Shown: positions 34,981 through 46,711 of the stretch, piece after piece
Position numbering within the stretch: position 1 is the stretch's first letter
Layout of the letters: each line of letters opens with the position of its first letter
Assembly: GCF_023159225.1 (NCBI RefSeq)
Contig: NC_063168.1
Location: 47,761,062-47,825,061 of the forward strand
DNA from: Perognathus longimembris pacificus
Taxonomy: Eukaryota > Chordata > Mammalia > Rodentia > Heteromyidae
DNA: 64,000 nucleotides
Direction of reading: 5' to 3'
The notes under the pieces: model-generated
What the model was told of the DNA's origin: nothing
Databases searched by the model: none
What the model saw: the letters and a program-made list of their open reading frames with translations, nothing else
Program-made: the position numbers and the translations under genes

Positions 34981-35212
34981 ACTGTGAAAAAGAGGAGGTG
35001 AAGACTGCTCAGAAATAGTGTGGGTGAGGGCAGGTGGAGTCCATAGTCCATAAGTGGAATGTTAAAAGGGGTGGTTACCCCAAGTCTCAGGAGCTCAGAG
35101 ATCTCAGAGAAGCAATGTCCGCTGCATACTAGACAAATTCTAGATTTCCACTTTTGTGAAAATGTTCCCTGTGCATCTGATGTTTTCTTCATCTTTTGAG
35201 AAGCATAGTCTT

Positions 35213-35290
35213 CTATCCATCTTTGGTTAAAATAAGCAGAAGTGGATAATGAAGGTTTTCTTCATACATGTCTGGGTTTTCCTTTTTCAA
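35213..35290 (-). CDS. CAMKMT: CAMKMT last coding exon with stop
   Basis: This is the final coding segment: 25 codons plus TAG on the minus strand, beginning [16 protein letters not shown] and ending LLLILTKDG. The acceptor is a TC-rich tract ending in TTTCCAG. The peptide matches the known CAMKMT C terminus, which as I recall it has Ile for Met and His for Asp in human. Together the four exons encode the last 115 residues of the protein. The exon continues as 3'UTR toward lower coordinates. It fixes the transcript as minus strand and places the gene's 3' end in the window. Confidence 0.96.
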   Translation of the reverse strand: MKKENPDMYEENLHYPLLLILTKDG

Positions 35291-36069
35291 CTGGAAATAA
35301 TAACAGAAAAAAGAAGGTAAGGGTTTCAGATTAGGAATGTGTACAAGTAGATATTACTGTTGATTATAATGTTATGACTTTTAGCCTACATAATTCTGAA
35401 AAAAATAACTCTAAGTAGTTACCAGTGACATTGGCATGATTATACTATAAATTAAGGTAGGAATCTTTTCTCTTTTATGTCCATTTTTTAAAAGGTGAGA
35501 ATAAAGTGCTTTTTTACATAAATACCCAAGCTACATTTGTGACTGAGGGAAAGCTGGTGCTCCTTTATCTTTCCCAGGTCAGCCGCAGGTTGTAGGGGTC
35601 TCTGCTCTAAGTTCTCTTTGACTCCCAACTAGTACCACAACATTTAGGTAGGCAGGCATTTTGATCACTGCATGGGGATCATGGCAAAACCTGGACAAGA
35701 GACAGTTCTATGGGCCTGAGATCTTTGAAAGGCACTCTAGGTACTCCTTACAAGTTTAATATTAATGATGAATAATTCAAAACCGATTTTCTCTGAAGAG
35801 AACACAATCCAAGAATTATATCAGCAATCTGTGATACTGTTGAGGTGGAGTTCTAAGGACCTTTCTGTGATAAGATTTAAATATTCAGTTAGAGTCCTTT
35901 AAAGCCTCAGTCCTTCTCCAGAGGGTAGAGTAATTTTGGTGGTTAAATTTATTTATTCTTGCAAATAGTAATTACTTGCTTTTAAAAACATTATTTTTGA
36001 AGTTGATGCTATTGAGCCAGTTACTTGTTCATTTTTTTTAAACTTCTTAGGATCAGAAATACCTATTTC

Positions 36070-36160
36070 TGAGCCAGGAATATACCTTGCTAGTACTGTG
36101 CTTACATGCACTGAGACCTGGGGTTTGGCCCCTTGTACCACAAGAAAACAACAAGGAACA
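36070..36160 (+). mobile_element. ID-like SINE fragment
   Basis: GAGCCAGGAATATACCTTGC followed by ACCTGGGGTTTGGCCCCTTG is a diverged tRNA-derived SINE. Confidence 0.5.
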
Positions 36161-36704
36161 ACATAAACACACATTTATTTTAATTATACATGAAAGCCAT
36201 TCCTTTGATATTTTAAATCAGTCTCAATCTCCTGGTCTGGTCTATCCAGGACAAACTGACATAAATCTTTTCAAATGTTTCTTCTGGACCACATTCCCAA
36301 ACTGTGCTATGCCCTTACAAGAGACATGAGCCACCTTTCTTTCCTACTGGAGAACAGAAAGCCAATCCAGACCATGTTGTAATCCACTCTGGGGGTAGAA
36401 ATGACTTCCTTCTGCTTCCTCAGATGGTTGTTTACAGATCATTAGTTGTCTATTTAGAAAACTCCTTGTGGAATTTGTTGCCACTGAAGTAATAACAGTG
36501 TTGACCTTAAACACAGCCCCCCTCACTGTTACTCTATAGTAATAGTGATTAAATAATAGTAATAGTGATGAAAAATGCAGAGAAAAGGGGGCTTTAGGAG
36601 CTTCCCAGACTATATCCCCTCAGTGGGATCTACTATAAATACCTTTGTGGCCAGTTGCTCTAGACATAGAGGGAGTTCACGGAAACATTTTACAGAGTGA
36701 AGTG

Positions 36705-36730
36705 TGTGTGGGGGTGGGGGGTTGGGGGGT
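36705..36730 (+). other. G-rich tract, possible quadruplex
   Basis: G runs of five, six and six with 1-2 base loops, with a further GGG nearby. Confidence 0.5.
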
Positions 36731-37199
36731 GCTTAGAGGGAACAAGCTAGTTAAATTCTTTCCTCAGGGATTGGGGATAAGGGAAAGTTGATTACTCAGC
36801 ATGAGTCAGTTGACCTACTCACTCACAATGCACTAATATACAGAGACTCAAATGAGCTCTTTATAATGTCCCTGAGGTAACATGTGGGTAAATAATTCTC
36901 CTATAAATATGGGTTAGAAAACACTTTTAACTTGAATTCTATGCTGACCTCTGGAGGCCATAGCAGAGGCTTGGTTGCTGGAGGGGGCCCAGGGCCAGCT
37001 CTGTCCTGACTGTGAGTCTTCGTGGCAAGGAGGGAGAACCCACCACCCTCAAAGGCAGCATCATAACCCAGCACTGCACCTTTTCTAAGCCAAGTCAGTC
37101 TGGTATGGAAGAGTCTTGAACACACAAAGCTTTTAGGAAACAGTCACTTCGATGGGGGAATGTTATGGGGTCTAAGAATAATTTCATTTACTCAGGCTG

Positions 37200-38180
37200 T
37201 ACCTCCTTTGCTTAATTAATAATAATAATAATTTTAAGAAATAAAAAGCACCTTGAAAAAAATGGACAAAAGGCAAATTGTGACTAAAACGATTTTTCAA
37301 TTTCATAGGTTAAAACAGGGTCTTTGAGGAGTGAACTAAATTATATAGCTGCTATTAGTAGCATTATGCTTTACTTCATAATTGGATGTAACATGGTCAG
37401 CCTTACTATGGCAGGAGCGGCAGCAGCAGGAGTGAAGTTCAGACTGTTTACCCTTTACAGTAGCCACAATTATCAACAGCACACCACACAGATTACAAGC
37501 ACTAGCCACTTGTAATGTGGCATTTTGAATAGATAAGCAGAAGTGCAATATGGCTGTGCTTTACACACAATGCACAGACTTCACAGTCAAGCTCAAGTCT
37601 ATTTTCATGACTTAGTACAAAAACAGAGAAAAGAAACAGTCTGGTGGGTTTGCAAAAGTTTTCTTTTCTAAATGCAAAACCCACAGCTTGTAAAAATCAT
37701 GCTTGAAAAGAGTATTTGCATGAATGAGAATATTTTTATCAACGAATTTTGAGCCAAGCTACAATCTCTAAGTCGTATCTCCCTACCTTGCTAAACCATT
37801 TGCTATGGGGCCATCCTAAGGGTTTTGAACGATACCACCGGGGCAGTGCAGTTTGATTCCTAGCCTGGAGGTGAATGAGAGGCTTGGGGAGGAGAGGGAA
37901 GTTATTTTATTTCCTTTTCTTCCTATCGCCTGACCGAACAGAAAGGCAATATTTAAAAAACCTACTACACCTTGGGCTGCCTTGGTCCCTGAGCCCGCCG
38001 GCTGCCTGGTGTAGGCACAGTTTAACAAAAGCTCTGGCAGAAAAGTGCAGAATGGTACCGTTTTGATTACAGGCTTGCTTTTGAACGGAAATAAAATTTC
38101 ACAGTTAACAATGAGAGGTGAAAAGTTTAAGAGGCAAAGCTGTTTCTCCTGATCACTGACTGTTAATCAGCTTCATGGGT
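37200..38180. promoter_or_regulatory. Intronic candidate conserved block
   Basis: Repeat-free apart from an AAT run near 37217. It includes GACTGTTAATCAGCTTCATG near 38157. It adjoins the GC-rich patch to its right and may be an intronic regulatory element. Confidence 0.35.
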
Positions 38181-38439
38181 GGTTGCCTAAATCTGTAGAT
38201 TTTTTTTTTTTTTTACCTTGCACTACTGCCAAGATTGTAACTAATTTTTCCCCCTCCCCTGTTGTAAGAGGAGGGGTGGAAAACTCGGCATAGAAGGCAG
38301 CTGTGTATGAGTGACGCGAGGCACTAATGCAGAGGGCAAAATTAAAATTCATGAATCTCTTCACAACCATTTGTGTAACAAGATTAAGACAGGACAGCGG
38401 AAAGGAGCGGCATTATCAGGCGTCTTACAGTCTTCCAGC

Positions 38440-38960
38440 TGGTTACGCTCTATTCCAACACAGTAGGGCTAAGAGGATAACGCAGCCTGAAGGGAAACGC
38501 GGCTCCTCCATCGGGGAGCAGGCGCGTCGCAGGCTCGATGGACTCGGGCCCTGGCCAGAGATGGAGAAGGAAGAAAGCTGATGGCCGCTCAAGATGGAAA
38601 ACTTGGAAGCCCTGCCTATTAGCACTCGGCCAACAAAAGCCACCGGGAGGAGATTCCCGGCGGCCGGTCCTGGAGTCTAAGGGTGCTGCCCTCAGTCGTC
38701 CCTGACCATTGCGCCCTGCCGCCGGGCACCTGGGCCCGGAGAGGGGCTGGGGTGCTCCGGACTCCCTCCAGCCTGTACCCCATCCGGCTTCTGGGCCCGA
38801 CCGTGTCCTCACAGAGGAGGACTGGAGAGAGATGGAGCTGGGCACCCGCAGCGCGCCGGCCTCCAGCCGCCATCCCTGCTGTCAGGGCCGAATAGGTAGA
38901 GAAGGGCTGAGCCGCATTCTTCAGCTCCAAGCAGGATGCCAAGCCCGCAGAAAGCGCTCT
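38440..38960. promoter_or_regulatory. GC-rich patch in last CAMKMT intron
   Basis: CpG-bearing sequence (GGCGCGTCGCAGGCTCGATG, CCCGGCGGCCGGTCC) amid AT-rich intron. Several overlapping frames on both strands come from the base composition. An internal promoter or CpG-type enhancer is possible. Confidence 0.45.
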
Positions 38961-39864
38961 CGCCGCTAATAAAAATAATAATAGTAACAATAGCAACAGA
39001 GATCTTCTCCATACAGCATGGGTGCGGATTGATACCTTTTACCAAGGGCATCCTAATTCTGCTGAGAATTTCCTAGGTTCTACTTCCTGAAAAAAACGGG
39101 TTTCACTCCCTGGATCAGGAAGGAAGAGTGCTATTTCTTAGTCCATTATCAGCAAGGTGTGGAATTTGGCTTGTAAGCAATTATCAAGGGAGGAAAATGA
39201 AGGCCACTTGGTTATTTATGGAAATTTATTTATTTATTTTTGTGAGATCAATCAGTCAGTGATGACTTAGGGGATACTAACAGGCATGGTGTACACTATA
39301 TGAGGTGTGTTTGTATTTGAGGGCTGTGCAGTACTGAGCAAAGTACTTGGCACTGGAAATAAAAAGAGTGTCACTAGGGAGTGATACTCAACGACTACAC
39401 GAAAGAGAGGTGAAACCAAGGACTTTCATGCCTTAGGTGTCCTAAGGCACTTGAGATGTTTCAGGGAGGAGACAGAGGGTCTGGGGGTAGAGCCGAACAC
39501 CTCTACTGCTGGAAAGACTCACACCTTTGCTCTCCTAAGCTGTCAGTGAGAAACTAAAAGTGCTTGTTGTTTCAGGGTACAAGTGAAAGCCATGGCATTG
39601 AAGCTGCCATCATGTGATCTTTGTAGATCCTTTTGGGTAGAGGAGTCTAGGGGGTCAGGAGAGACCCTTTCTCCACCAGGGAAAGTCCTCAGAGCCACTC
39701 TTTTTAGTTCTGGAGAGGGAGGGAAAGGGGAAAGCATCTCTCTGGAGGAGCAGGTAAGATGTGAATAACATGACCTTCTGTTCCCATTTTCTGATTGTGA
39801 GTCATGTGCTTCATTCTACCAGTGAGAGGATACAATTTAACTCTTTGTGTACACCAAGCATTTC

Positions 39865-39880
39865 CCCCCCCCCCCCCACC
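39865..39880. repeat. Poly-C run
   Basis: About 14 consecutive C bases. Confidence 0.9.
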
Positions 39881-40864
39881 TTCCCCTGCTCTGGGCTAAG
39901 TGGAGCCAGCCCTAAAGAACCAAAGTAGTAAATCCATTTCCAGAAGGGGAGACTCTTTTGTTTTGCTTTGGAGATCAGATTCATTTTGTATATAAAATTT
40001 CAAAAACCAATACACTTCTACATTATATTATAGTCCTGAATATTAATTAACAATTCACATTGTCCCAGGAGAAGATTAAGGTCAAGCTTTTATGTTTATG
40101 TAGTCACCATTTATGAAGAAAGCATGACAAGCCCAAGTCTCTTGCCAAGGTCAAACTAGCTCAGCAAAGGGAGATTTTTGTAAGGCACAAAATTACACAA
40201 GCAATTTATGTTAGACCAGTCACTGTGACATGTTACTAGCAAATGTGAGAATCCTAAAAAGTTTTCAGTGGAATACTTGCCCCTCAGTGTCCTATATTGC
40301 CCTATACCCATAAATAATAAAAAGGCTGATAACATTGCTTTATGTAAGCAGGTTTAGAAATCACTCTCAGATAAGTGCTTTTGACCTAAATCTTGTAACG
40401 CCTCGATCTGACATATAACCCCACAACTGTGAAATTCTATATGCGATTTAACAGTCTCAAACTGCCAACTGACCCAGCCATAAAGTAAGCAGAGATAAAG
40501 ATTTTCAGTCCAACATGATACAATTAGACACTCACCTTCTATTTATTTCAGTGCAGCTAAGCATTTAACCTACTTAAAAGCCCAAGGTTTTTCATTAAAA
40601 TACAAATGCACGTTTATCATTCATTCTATGCCACCTCCTCTTGCATCTTACAAATTAGTCTATTATGAATGAAAAGATTAGTTTGTTTCAGAAAAAGGAG
40701 TAAACAGGAATGGTTTCTGTAAAATCCTTCTAGACATACAAAGATAAAAGATGGCTTTACCACACAAAATAATCAGATACAAATGGCTGTTCAGAAGCAA
40801 CATACCTAAGGAGCACTTTAATCAAATATTTAAGTTACCTGCCAAAAAGACCATGATCTCTTCA

Positions 40865-41044
<180 letters not shown>

Positions 41045-41321
41045 CTAGAATGTGAAAAAAGAAATTCACACATTTTCAGACTGGAAGCCAATCAAACATA
41101 GCAGACATTGGTCAAAGCATTCAATGTATTGCTTTGGGACAGAAAAACTTGATTGTTCTGGAGACATCTATGCAGAATAGTCATTCACAGTGAGATTTCC
41201 AGGATAGATGCACATCAAATAAAGAGATACACATTTCACATTTAGATGAAGATAGTGCATAAAACAAGCAAAGTAACATTGAAGGTTAGTGTTCTAAACA
41301 ATATACACTGTCTCAGGTCTA

Positions 41322-41324
<3 letters not shown>

Positions 41325-41358
<34 letters not shown>
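41325..41358. repeat. (TG)n microsatellite at SINE tail
   Basis: About 17 TG units directly precede a minus-strand SINE, at the position of its 3' tail. Confidence 0.97.
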
Positions 41359-41359
<1 letters not shown>

Positions 41360-41575
41360 GGTGCTGGGGCTTAATTTAGGGCCTGGGCACTATCCCTTAG
41401 CTTTTTCTTTACATAAGGCTGGTTCTTTCCATATAAGCCACATTTCTACTTCCTGCTTTATGCAGGTTAACTGAAGACTTCCTGGTCTGGCTGGCTTCAA
41501 ACTGCGATCCTCAGATCTCAGCCTTCCTGAGTTGATAGGATTACAGGCATGAGCCACTAGTGCTTGGCTTTGGGG
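41359..41575 (-). mobile_element. B1-like + Geo dimeric SINE
   Basis: The reversed Geo end (TGCTGGGGCTTAATTTAGGG) lies at the left, and the B1-like end (GGATTACAGGCATGAGCCAC) at the right. Confidence 0.85.
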
Positions 41576-41680
41576 GCTATTAATTTGAACCATCTACTGT
41601 TATTAGGTTCAGGTTAGTCTTGCTCATCTGTGACTCCATTATACCTGTCAATACAGACACAACACAGCTCCAGAGAGTTT

Positions 41681-41704
41681 CCAGGCATGGAAACACATGC
41701 CTGG
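41681..41704. other. Perfect 9-bp inverted repeat
   Basis: CCAGGCATG and CATGCCTGG are separated by six bases. The hairpin could form in the CAMKMT pre-mRNA but may be chance. Confidence 0.5.
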
Positions 41705-42519
41705 AGGTGTCTGTTTATTATTAAAATTCAATACCATGCCATCCTCCATAGGCATGAGTAGCTACAATCTCCACTGGAGAGTTTTCACATTTCAGTCCTG
41801 CTAGTTGCTTATTCTGCGAGTCCCATGTTAGGGAGAAGGTTATCGGATTTGGGTTTCCAGACGATTAAACAAGTAGAGAAGGGTTTGGAGAGCACAAGGA
41901 GGAAACGTGGGACCGAGAGGATCCTGAACTTAAACAGAATCTTCACTGTTACACAGTTGGATCACCTCAGGACAATCAGAAAGCAAATCACCAAACTGCT
42001 GAGCTAGAGAGACTTCAGAGATGCCATAGTCCAACCTCCACATTTTGTAGTCAGGAAGCTTAAGCCCTCACAGCTGACCAGCTGAGTCTTCTCATCCATG
42101 CAGCAGGAAGAACAAAGCCTGCCTGGTCTTTTTCCCTCCAGCAAGTTGTAAGGATCAAATGAGCTGGTGAATGTGAAAAATAATTCGAAAAAGAAAGCTA
42201 TCCCCATGTAAGATTAGAAAAATCCATATCACCCAACTGCGCTACTTCTTTCTCCCTCATTTACCTGAAAGAAAATAGACTGATACACTGGCCAGGACAG
42301 CAAGTGTCTTTCACACTGTGTTTAAGTAGACAGGTACACACTTAGGAACATAATTGTAACAGCACTAATCATGCCACTATACTTAAGGTTTTGTTGGGTT
42401 TTCCAGTATTAATTGCTATTTTCAGGCAGTTTTCTAACTTAGCAGCAAAAAATCATTTCTATGTGAAATTCGATATAATATATGTCTCAGCAGGAATGCA
42501 AAAGTCTCCATTTCTTTTT

Positions 42520-42582
42520 TTTTCTGCCTTCCTTCCTTCTTTCCTCCCCCTTTTTCTCTTTCTTTCTCTCTTTCTTTTGGAA
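42520..42582. repeat. Pyrimidine-rich low-complexity tract
   Basis: Mixed TTCC, TTTC and CTTT units. Confidence 0.85.
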
Positions 42583-42731
42583 GGAATACCAGTAGGTCAT
42601 TTTTTTTTTTTTATCAATTATAAGAGCTTGGTTGCTATTCTGGATTTCTGAACAATGAAGTTGTTTTATTTTAAAGTCACCTACAAATATTGTCTTACAA
42701 TTTCAACTGAAGAGTTGAATTTTTTTTTTCT

Positions 42732-42960
42732 GTATGCCAGTCCTGAGGCTTGAACTCAGAGTCTTTGCATTGTCCCTGAGCTTTTGTGCTCAAAGCTAGT
42801 TAGTGCTCTACCACTTGAGCGACAGCTCCATTTCTGGCTTATGGTTAATTGGAGATGGGTCTCACGGACTTACTTGACTGTGCTGGCTTCCAATTGTGGC
42901 CCTCAAATCTCAGCCTCTAAAGTAGCTACAATTATAGGTATAAGCTACCGGTGCCCAGTA
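42732..42960 (-). mobile_element. B1-like + Geo dimeric SINE
   Basis: GCCAGTCCTGAGGCTTGAAC and CTCTACCACTTGAGCGACAG are reversed Geo. CTCAAATCTCAGCCTCTAAA is the reversed B1-like half. Confidence 0.87.
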
Positions 42961-43229
42961 AAGAGTTAATTTTTATAGTTCTTATCTAAGCTATAGGTCA
43001 TATGTTGGAGGATGACAGATTGCTTCCATCTGATGTTTCACAAAGCTGATATTCCCCACATCCCACCCACTTGAGGGTTGGGGGTGAGCCATAAGCTAAG
43101 GCTATGGCTGTGTATTCTATCCAAACATTTCCTGCATTAGAGCTCAGTTCATGTGTCCTTCCCTAACCAATGTATCTAGAACAGAAGCTGCCTTCCTCCA
43201 AGATGCTCTGCTTCTGTGAACAGTGAAGC

Positions 43230-43405
43230 TTTACTTTTGTTCTTAGCACTTGTCACCACAGACACATATCATATCCTTATTTGTTACTGACTCTCTCCTC
43301 TGGCTGGAATTCATGCTCTATGAAAGTTGCATCTATTGATGCTTTATTCACTGCATTTGCTCAGTGCCTCATACATAGTAGGCACTCAGTCAATATTTGT
43401 TGAGG
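43230..43405 (+). mobile_element. L2 3'-end fossil
   Basis: AGTGCCTCATACATAGTAGG followed by CACTCAGTCAATATTTGTTG is a clear L2 terminus, with diverged L2 upstream. Confidence 0.75.
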
Positions 43406-43699
43406 AAAAATCTAAACTAAGCCCAGATGGTGAATAACCTGAAAAGATATGGGAAATTGGGGATTCAAAGGGCACATTGCTCATTGTTTTGAAAAGATTT
43501 TTCTCCAAGAAGTTATTAGTCGGTGCTATGGAGGGTATGGGAGGGCAGTAGTCTATGCCAGCCCCGTACCCATGATAAAGACAAGACAGCAGCCATTTCC
43601 ACCACCAATCACTCAGTTATAAATCTTAAATGGTTTCCTTTTACATTTTGTCCAATAGAGACATTTTTGGGATGTGGAATCATATTTAGAAGGGAAAAC

Positions 43700-43780
43700 A
43701 GTACATCATCTGTTCATTCAGTCAACATGTGCTGAGTCCTACTGAGTGCCAGCCTCAGTCCTTCCCTGCAATGAAGGGTT
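43700..43780 (-). mobile_element. L2-like fragment
   Basis: TTCATTCAGTCAACATGTGC followed by TGAGTCCTACTGAGTGCCAG is the reversed L2 terminal phrase. Confidence 0.5.
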
Positions 43781-44596
43781 TTAGAACCCCCTTTCTCCCC
43801 AGCATTCTGGGGGAGCAGGGCACTTCATCTGTGGAGCAGTACAATGAAAGCAATATGCCTTATGGTTCAGGTTGCAAACATGAAAACAAGGAAGACAATA
43901 TAGATTTCAAATTAGCCTATCACTGGAGAAAAGTTATTTTCAATTTACCAAAGCAAAACTTTCTAAGCACTCAGTCACATAATCACTTTAAAAGTCAGAA
44001 TGAACACTCAATTGAATGTACGATTTTGATGGTTGTGCAGAAATTTTGAAGGAATTCATTTATCCCTGGAGAGAAAAGAAAGAAGTTCCACTAAATAACA
44101 ATAGTCCTGTTTATATTGTGTGCTTTGTTGTTGTTATTTTGCTAGACTACCCTATATTCACATATTAAAAGCTGTGTACTTCTGGGAAAAATAAGTATAC
44201 TTCAGATTTATTTTAAAAGGAATGTGCTACATCAATGAAATGCCTTTATTCCTTTTTCATTTCTAGGCAACCAATTATTAAGCACCGATTACACAGTTAA
44301 GCTTATGCTTATTTTCTATTCCTTTACCTGGTTTCTGAGATGCTGCCTTCTTCTGCTTCTTCTCCTCCTTTTCACTCATTTTTCTCAGACTACTTTCCTG
44401 GTTTCTCTTATTCATTTCCTTCTAAATTGCCAGTAGCCCCCAGAGCTCTGCATACTTTTTCTTTATGTTCATAATTTTAAGTCCATTTGCTAAGCCCATG
44501 GTTTCAACAATCACTTATATATTAGTACCTCTCAAGTATTTAATTGTAGCACTCACTATTATCAAGGGCCCACACCTACACTATATTTCCATGTGC

Positions 44597-44834
44597 TTTT
44601 TTTTTTTTTTTTTTTGCCAGTACTGGTGCTTGAACTCAGTGCCTAGACGCTGTCCCTGAGCCTCTTTGTGCTCAAGCTACCACTTGAACCAGAGTGCCGC
44701 TTCCAGCCTTTTCTGAGTATTTTATTGAGATAAGTCTTACAGACTTTCCTTCCCAGGCTGGCTTCAAATGGTGATCCTGAGACCTCAGCTTCCTGAATAG
44801 CTAGGATTACAGGCGTGAGCCACCAGCGCCTAGC
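44597..44834 (-). mobile_element. B1-like + Geo SINE with target-site duplication
   Basis: A T run at 44597-44615 (the A tail) is followed by reversed Geo and then the reversed B1-like half, ending GAGCCACCAGCGCCTAGC. The 10-bp repeat TTCCATGTGC flanks it at 44587-44596 and 44835-44844. This proves that the B1-Geo dimer inserts as one unit. Confidence 0.92.
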
Positions 44835-45142
44835 TTCCATGTGCCTTTTTATCTCTGCATGTGGATATTCTGTTAACCCATTCAGTCTAAAATCGTCCTC
44901 AATATCTTTGACCTCAAACCTTGCCATTCCCAGAGAACTACCCATCAAATCAAAAGTATGGTCCATACTCACAGCCACCTCCCATCACTCATTACCCTCA
45001 AAGTGAATCTGGATCCTGGGAATCATGCTATTGTCTCCCAAAACTTCAGTGCCACATCCTACCACCTGGATTGACATTAGATGCCCCAGACAGTTCTCCA
45101 AGTGTATTCTGCATTGAGGACATGTGAGACCTTTTTAAAATT

Positions 45143-45225
45143 CCTCCTCTTCCGGGGAACCGAACCAAGGGCCTTGTGAATGGGGCAAGTGTACACGCCT
45201 ACAGAGCTACATCTCTACTTTCATC
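45143..45225 (-). mobile_element. ID-like SINE fragment
   Basis: GGGAACCGAACCAAGGGCC followed by CCTACAGAGCTACATCTC is a reversed tRNA-derived body. Confidence 0.6.
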
Positions 45226-45469
45226 TCCTTACTTGAAGTCTTAGCTAAACTTTTTTTTTTTTAATGACCAAAGGGTTTCTGCCATTGAACCAAGGCTTGG
45301 TAACCACTTTGATGGATCTTACCTCCTTGGGAGGTCAGCAAAGCCCCAGGTGACCTGAGCCATGCCTACATCTGCATCTTCATCGCCTGCTGTTTTCTAT
45401 ACTCACTTTAGGCTCTAGTCCAAATGGAATCATTGAAGCCCTCCTGCATCTCCTGTATTTCTGTGTCTC

Positions 45470-45820
45470 TCACCTGACCCACATTTCCCTGGGAGCACAA
45501 TGTCTTTCTCACCTCTAATGCTTTGCCTGGTGACCTCTTTCTTATTCCTCAGCAACCAGCTAGACCACCTCTGACCTCCTGATGCCTTTGCTTACCACCT
45601 CCAAACTCCACACAGGCCTCCTCCTCCAGATAAGTCATTTCCACTCCCTGCCTCCTACATTACCACACCTCTGCCCTGCCCTTCACATACCTTTAGCTAA
45701 CTGCTCACTTTACTCATAAGAGAGTAAGCTCTCTCAAAGCAAGATTTTACCCTATCCTTAGGACCTCTCACAGTGTCTAGCATCTGAGAGGCATTCAAGA
45801 AATATTTCGTCAATGAGATT
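45470..45820 (+). mobile_element. L2 3'-end fossil
   Basis: GAGAGTAAGCTCTCTCAAAG, CACAGTGTCTAGCATCTGAG and TCAAGAAATATTTCGTCAA are in L2 order. Confidence 0.7.
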
Positions 45821-46058
45821 CAATCTCTCAGTGAGCATCCATCTTCATCGTTGATGCCAGTTTTATTTTTTAATTCTCAAATGGATAGTTCCAGATAGAA
45901 CTTGGTCCATAACTAACCCCTGAGGAGACTGGCTACTGTTACGTTCTCCCTTACTCCAATGTAGCATCTTTTCTGTGGCTAGAGTGATCTTTCTAGAACA
46001 TTGGATCACACTATTGGTCCTAAACTTTCAATGGCTCCCACACAATAAAGCCCAGTTT

Positions 46059-46131
46059 TCCTTCCTTCCTTCCTTCCTTCCTTCCTTCCTTCCTTCCTTC
46101 CTTCCTTCCTTCCTTCCTTCTTTCCTTCCTT

Positions 46132-46181
<50 letters not shown>
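46059..46181. repeat. (TTCC)n-(CT)n microsatellite in SINE tail
   Basis: About 18 TTCC units with one TTTC variant are followed by about 22 CT units. The array reads GGAA on the SINE strand. Confidence 0.97.
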
Positions 46182-46182
<1 letters not shown>

Positions 46183-46306
46183 TCCTTCTTTCCTTTATTT
46201 CTTTCTTTTGCCAGTCCTGGGGCTTGAACTCAGGGCCTAGCACTGTCCCTGGCTTCTTTTTGCTCAAGGCTAGCACTCTACCACTTGAGCCACAGTGCCA
46301 CTTCTG

Positions 46307-46311
46307 GCGCG

Positions 46312-46360
<49 letters not shown>
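46307..46360. repeat. (GC)n-(AC)n repeat at SINE linker
   Basis: Seven GC units pass into about 20 AC units. Alternating purine-pyrimidine DNA of this kind can adopt the Z form. Confidence 0.95.
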
Positions 46361-46363
<3 letters not shown>

Positions 46364-46446
46364 TGGTGCTGAGGAATCAAACCCACGGCTTTATGTATGC
46401 GAGGCAAGCACTCTACCACTAGTCTATATTCCCAGCCGCCCAGTTT

Positions 46447-46706
46447 CTTCACCATAATTTTCTTAGCCTTTCATACAATGGTAAGTATCCCAACCAGCTC
46501 TTTCATTTTATCTCCTGATCCTTCTAAACGCTAAGCCCCAAACTAGATGGACACTCCTATACTCCAGCCAGAGCTAACTTCCTGCTGATCCCAAATACAT
46601 TGTGTTTTTCATATTCCACATGGAAGCACTACTATGCCCTCCGCCAGAAATGCTGTACTCTTCTTCTGAGACTTTGAATACCCTTCTGACAACCTGAGGC
46701 TAAGTA
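46447..46706 (+). mobile_element. L2 fossil, left part, split by ERV
   Basis: CGCCAGAAATGCTGTACTC and CTTCTGAGACTTTGAATACC are L2-like and continue beyond the ERV. Confidence 0.6.
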
Positions 46707-46711
46707 GATAC

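Larger units (their letters stand above)
34715..35212 (-). other. CAMKMT: CAMKMT 3' untranslated region
   Basis: This is inferred from the stop codon at 35213-35215 to a point about 20 bases past the two overlapping AATAAA signals. It gives a short 3'UTR of about 500 nt, roughly the size I expect for this gene. It carries a 30-bp-period tandem duplication at 34932-34980. The left boundary is approximate because no cleavage site can be read directly. Confidence 0.6.
46059..46437 (-). mobile_element. IDL-Geo SINE with two internal microsatellites
   Basis: Flanked by the 9-bp direct repeat GCCCAGTTT (46050-46058 and 46438-46446). On the minus strand the order is IDL (46363-46437), a CA/GC repeat at the linker, Geo (46209-46306), and a tail now made of TTCC and CT repeats. 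The whole block is therefore a single SINE insertion. Confidence 0.85.

Noticed and set aside
38443..38996. Several overlapping frames of 66-131 codons on both strands
   Set aside because: They lie in a GC-rich intronic patch. Frames on both strands and in several phases point to composition, and no family is recognisable.
45975..46457. 160-codon plus-strand frame and 110-codon minus-strand frame
   Set aside because: The frames read through TTCC, CT and CA repeats and a Geo SINE; they are repeat translations.
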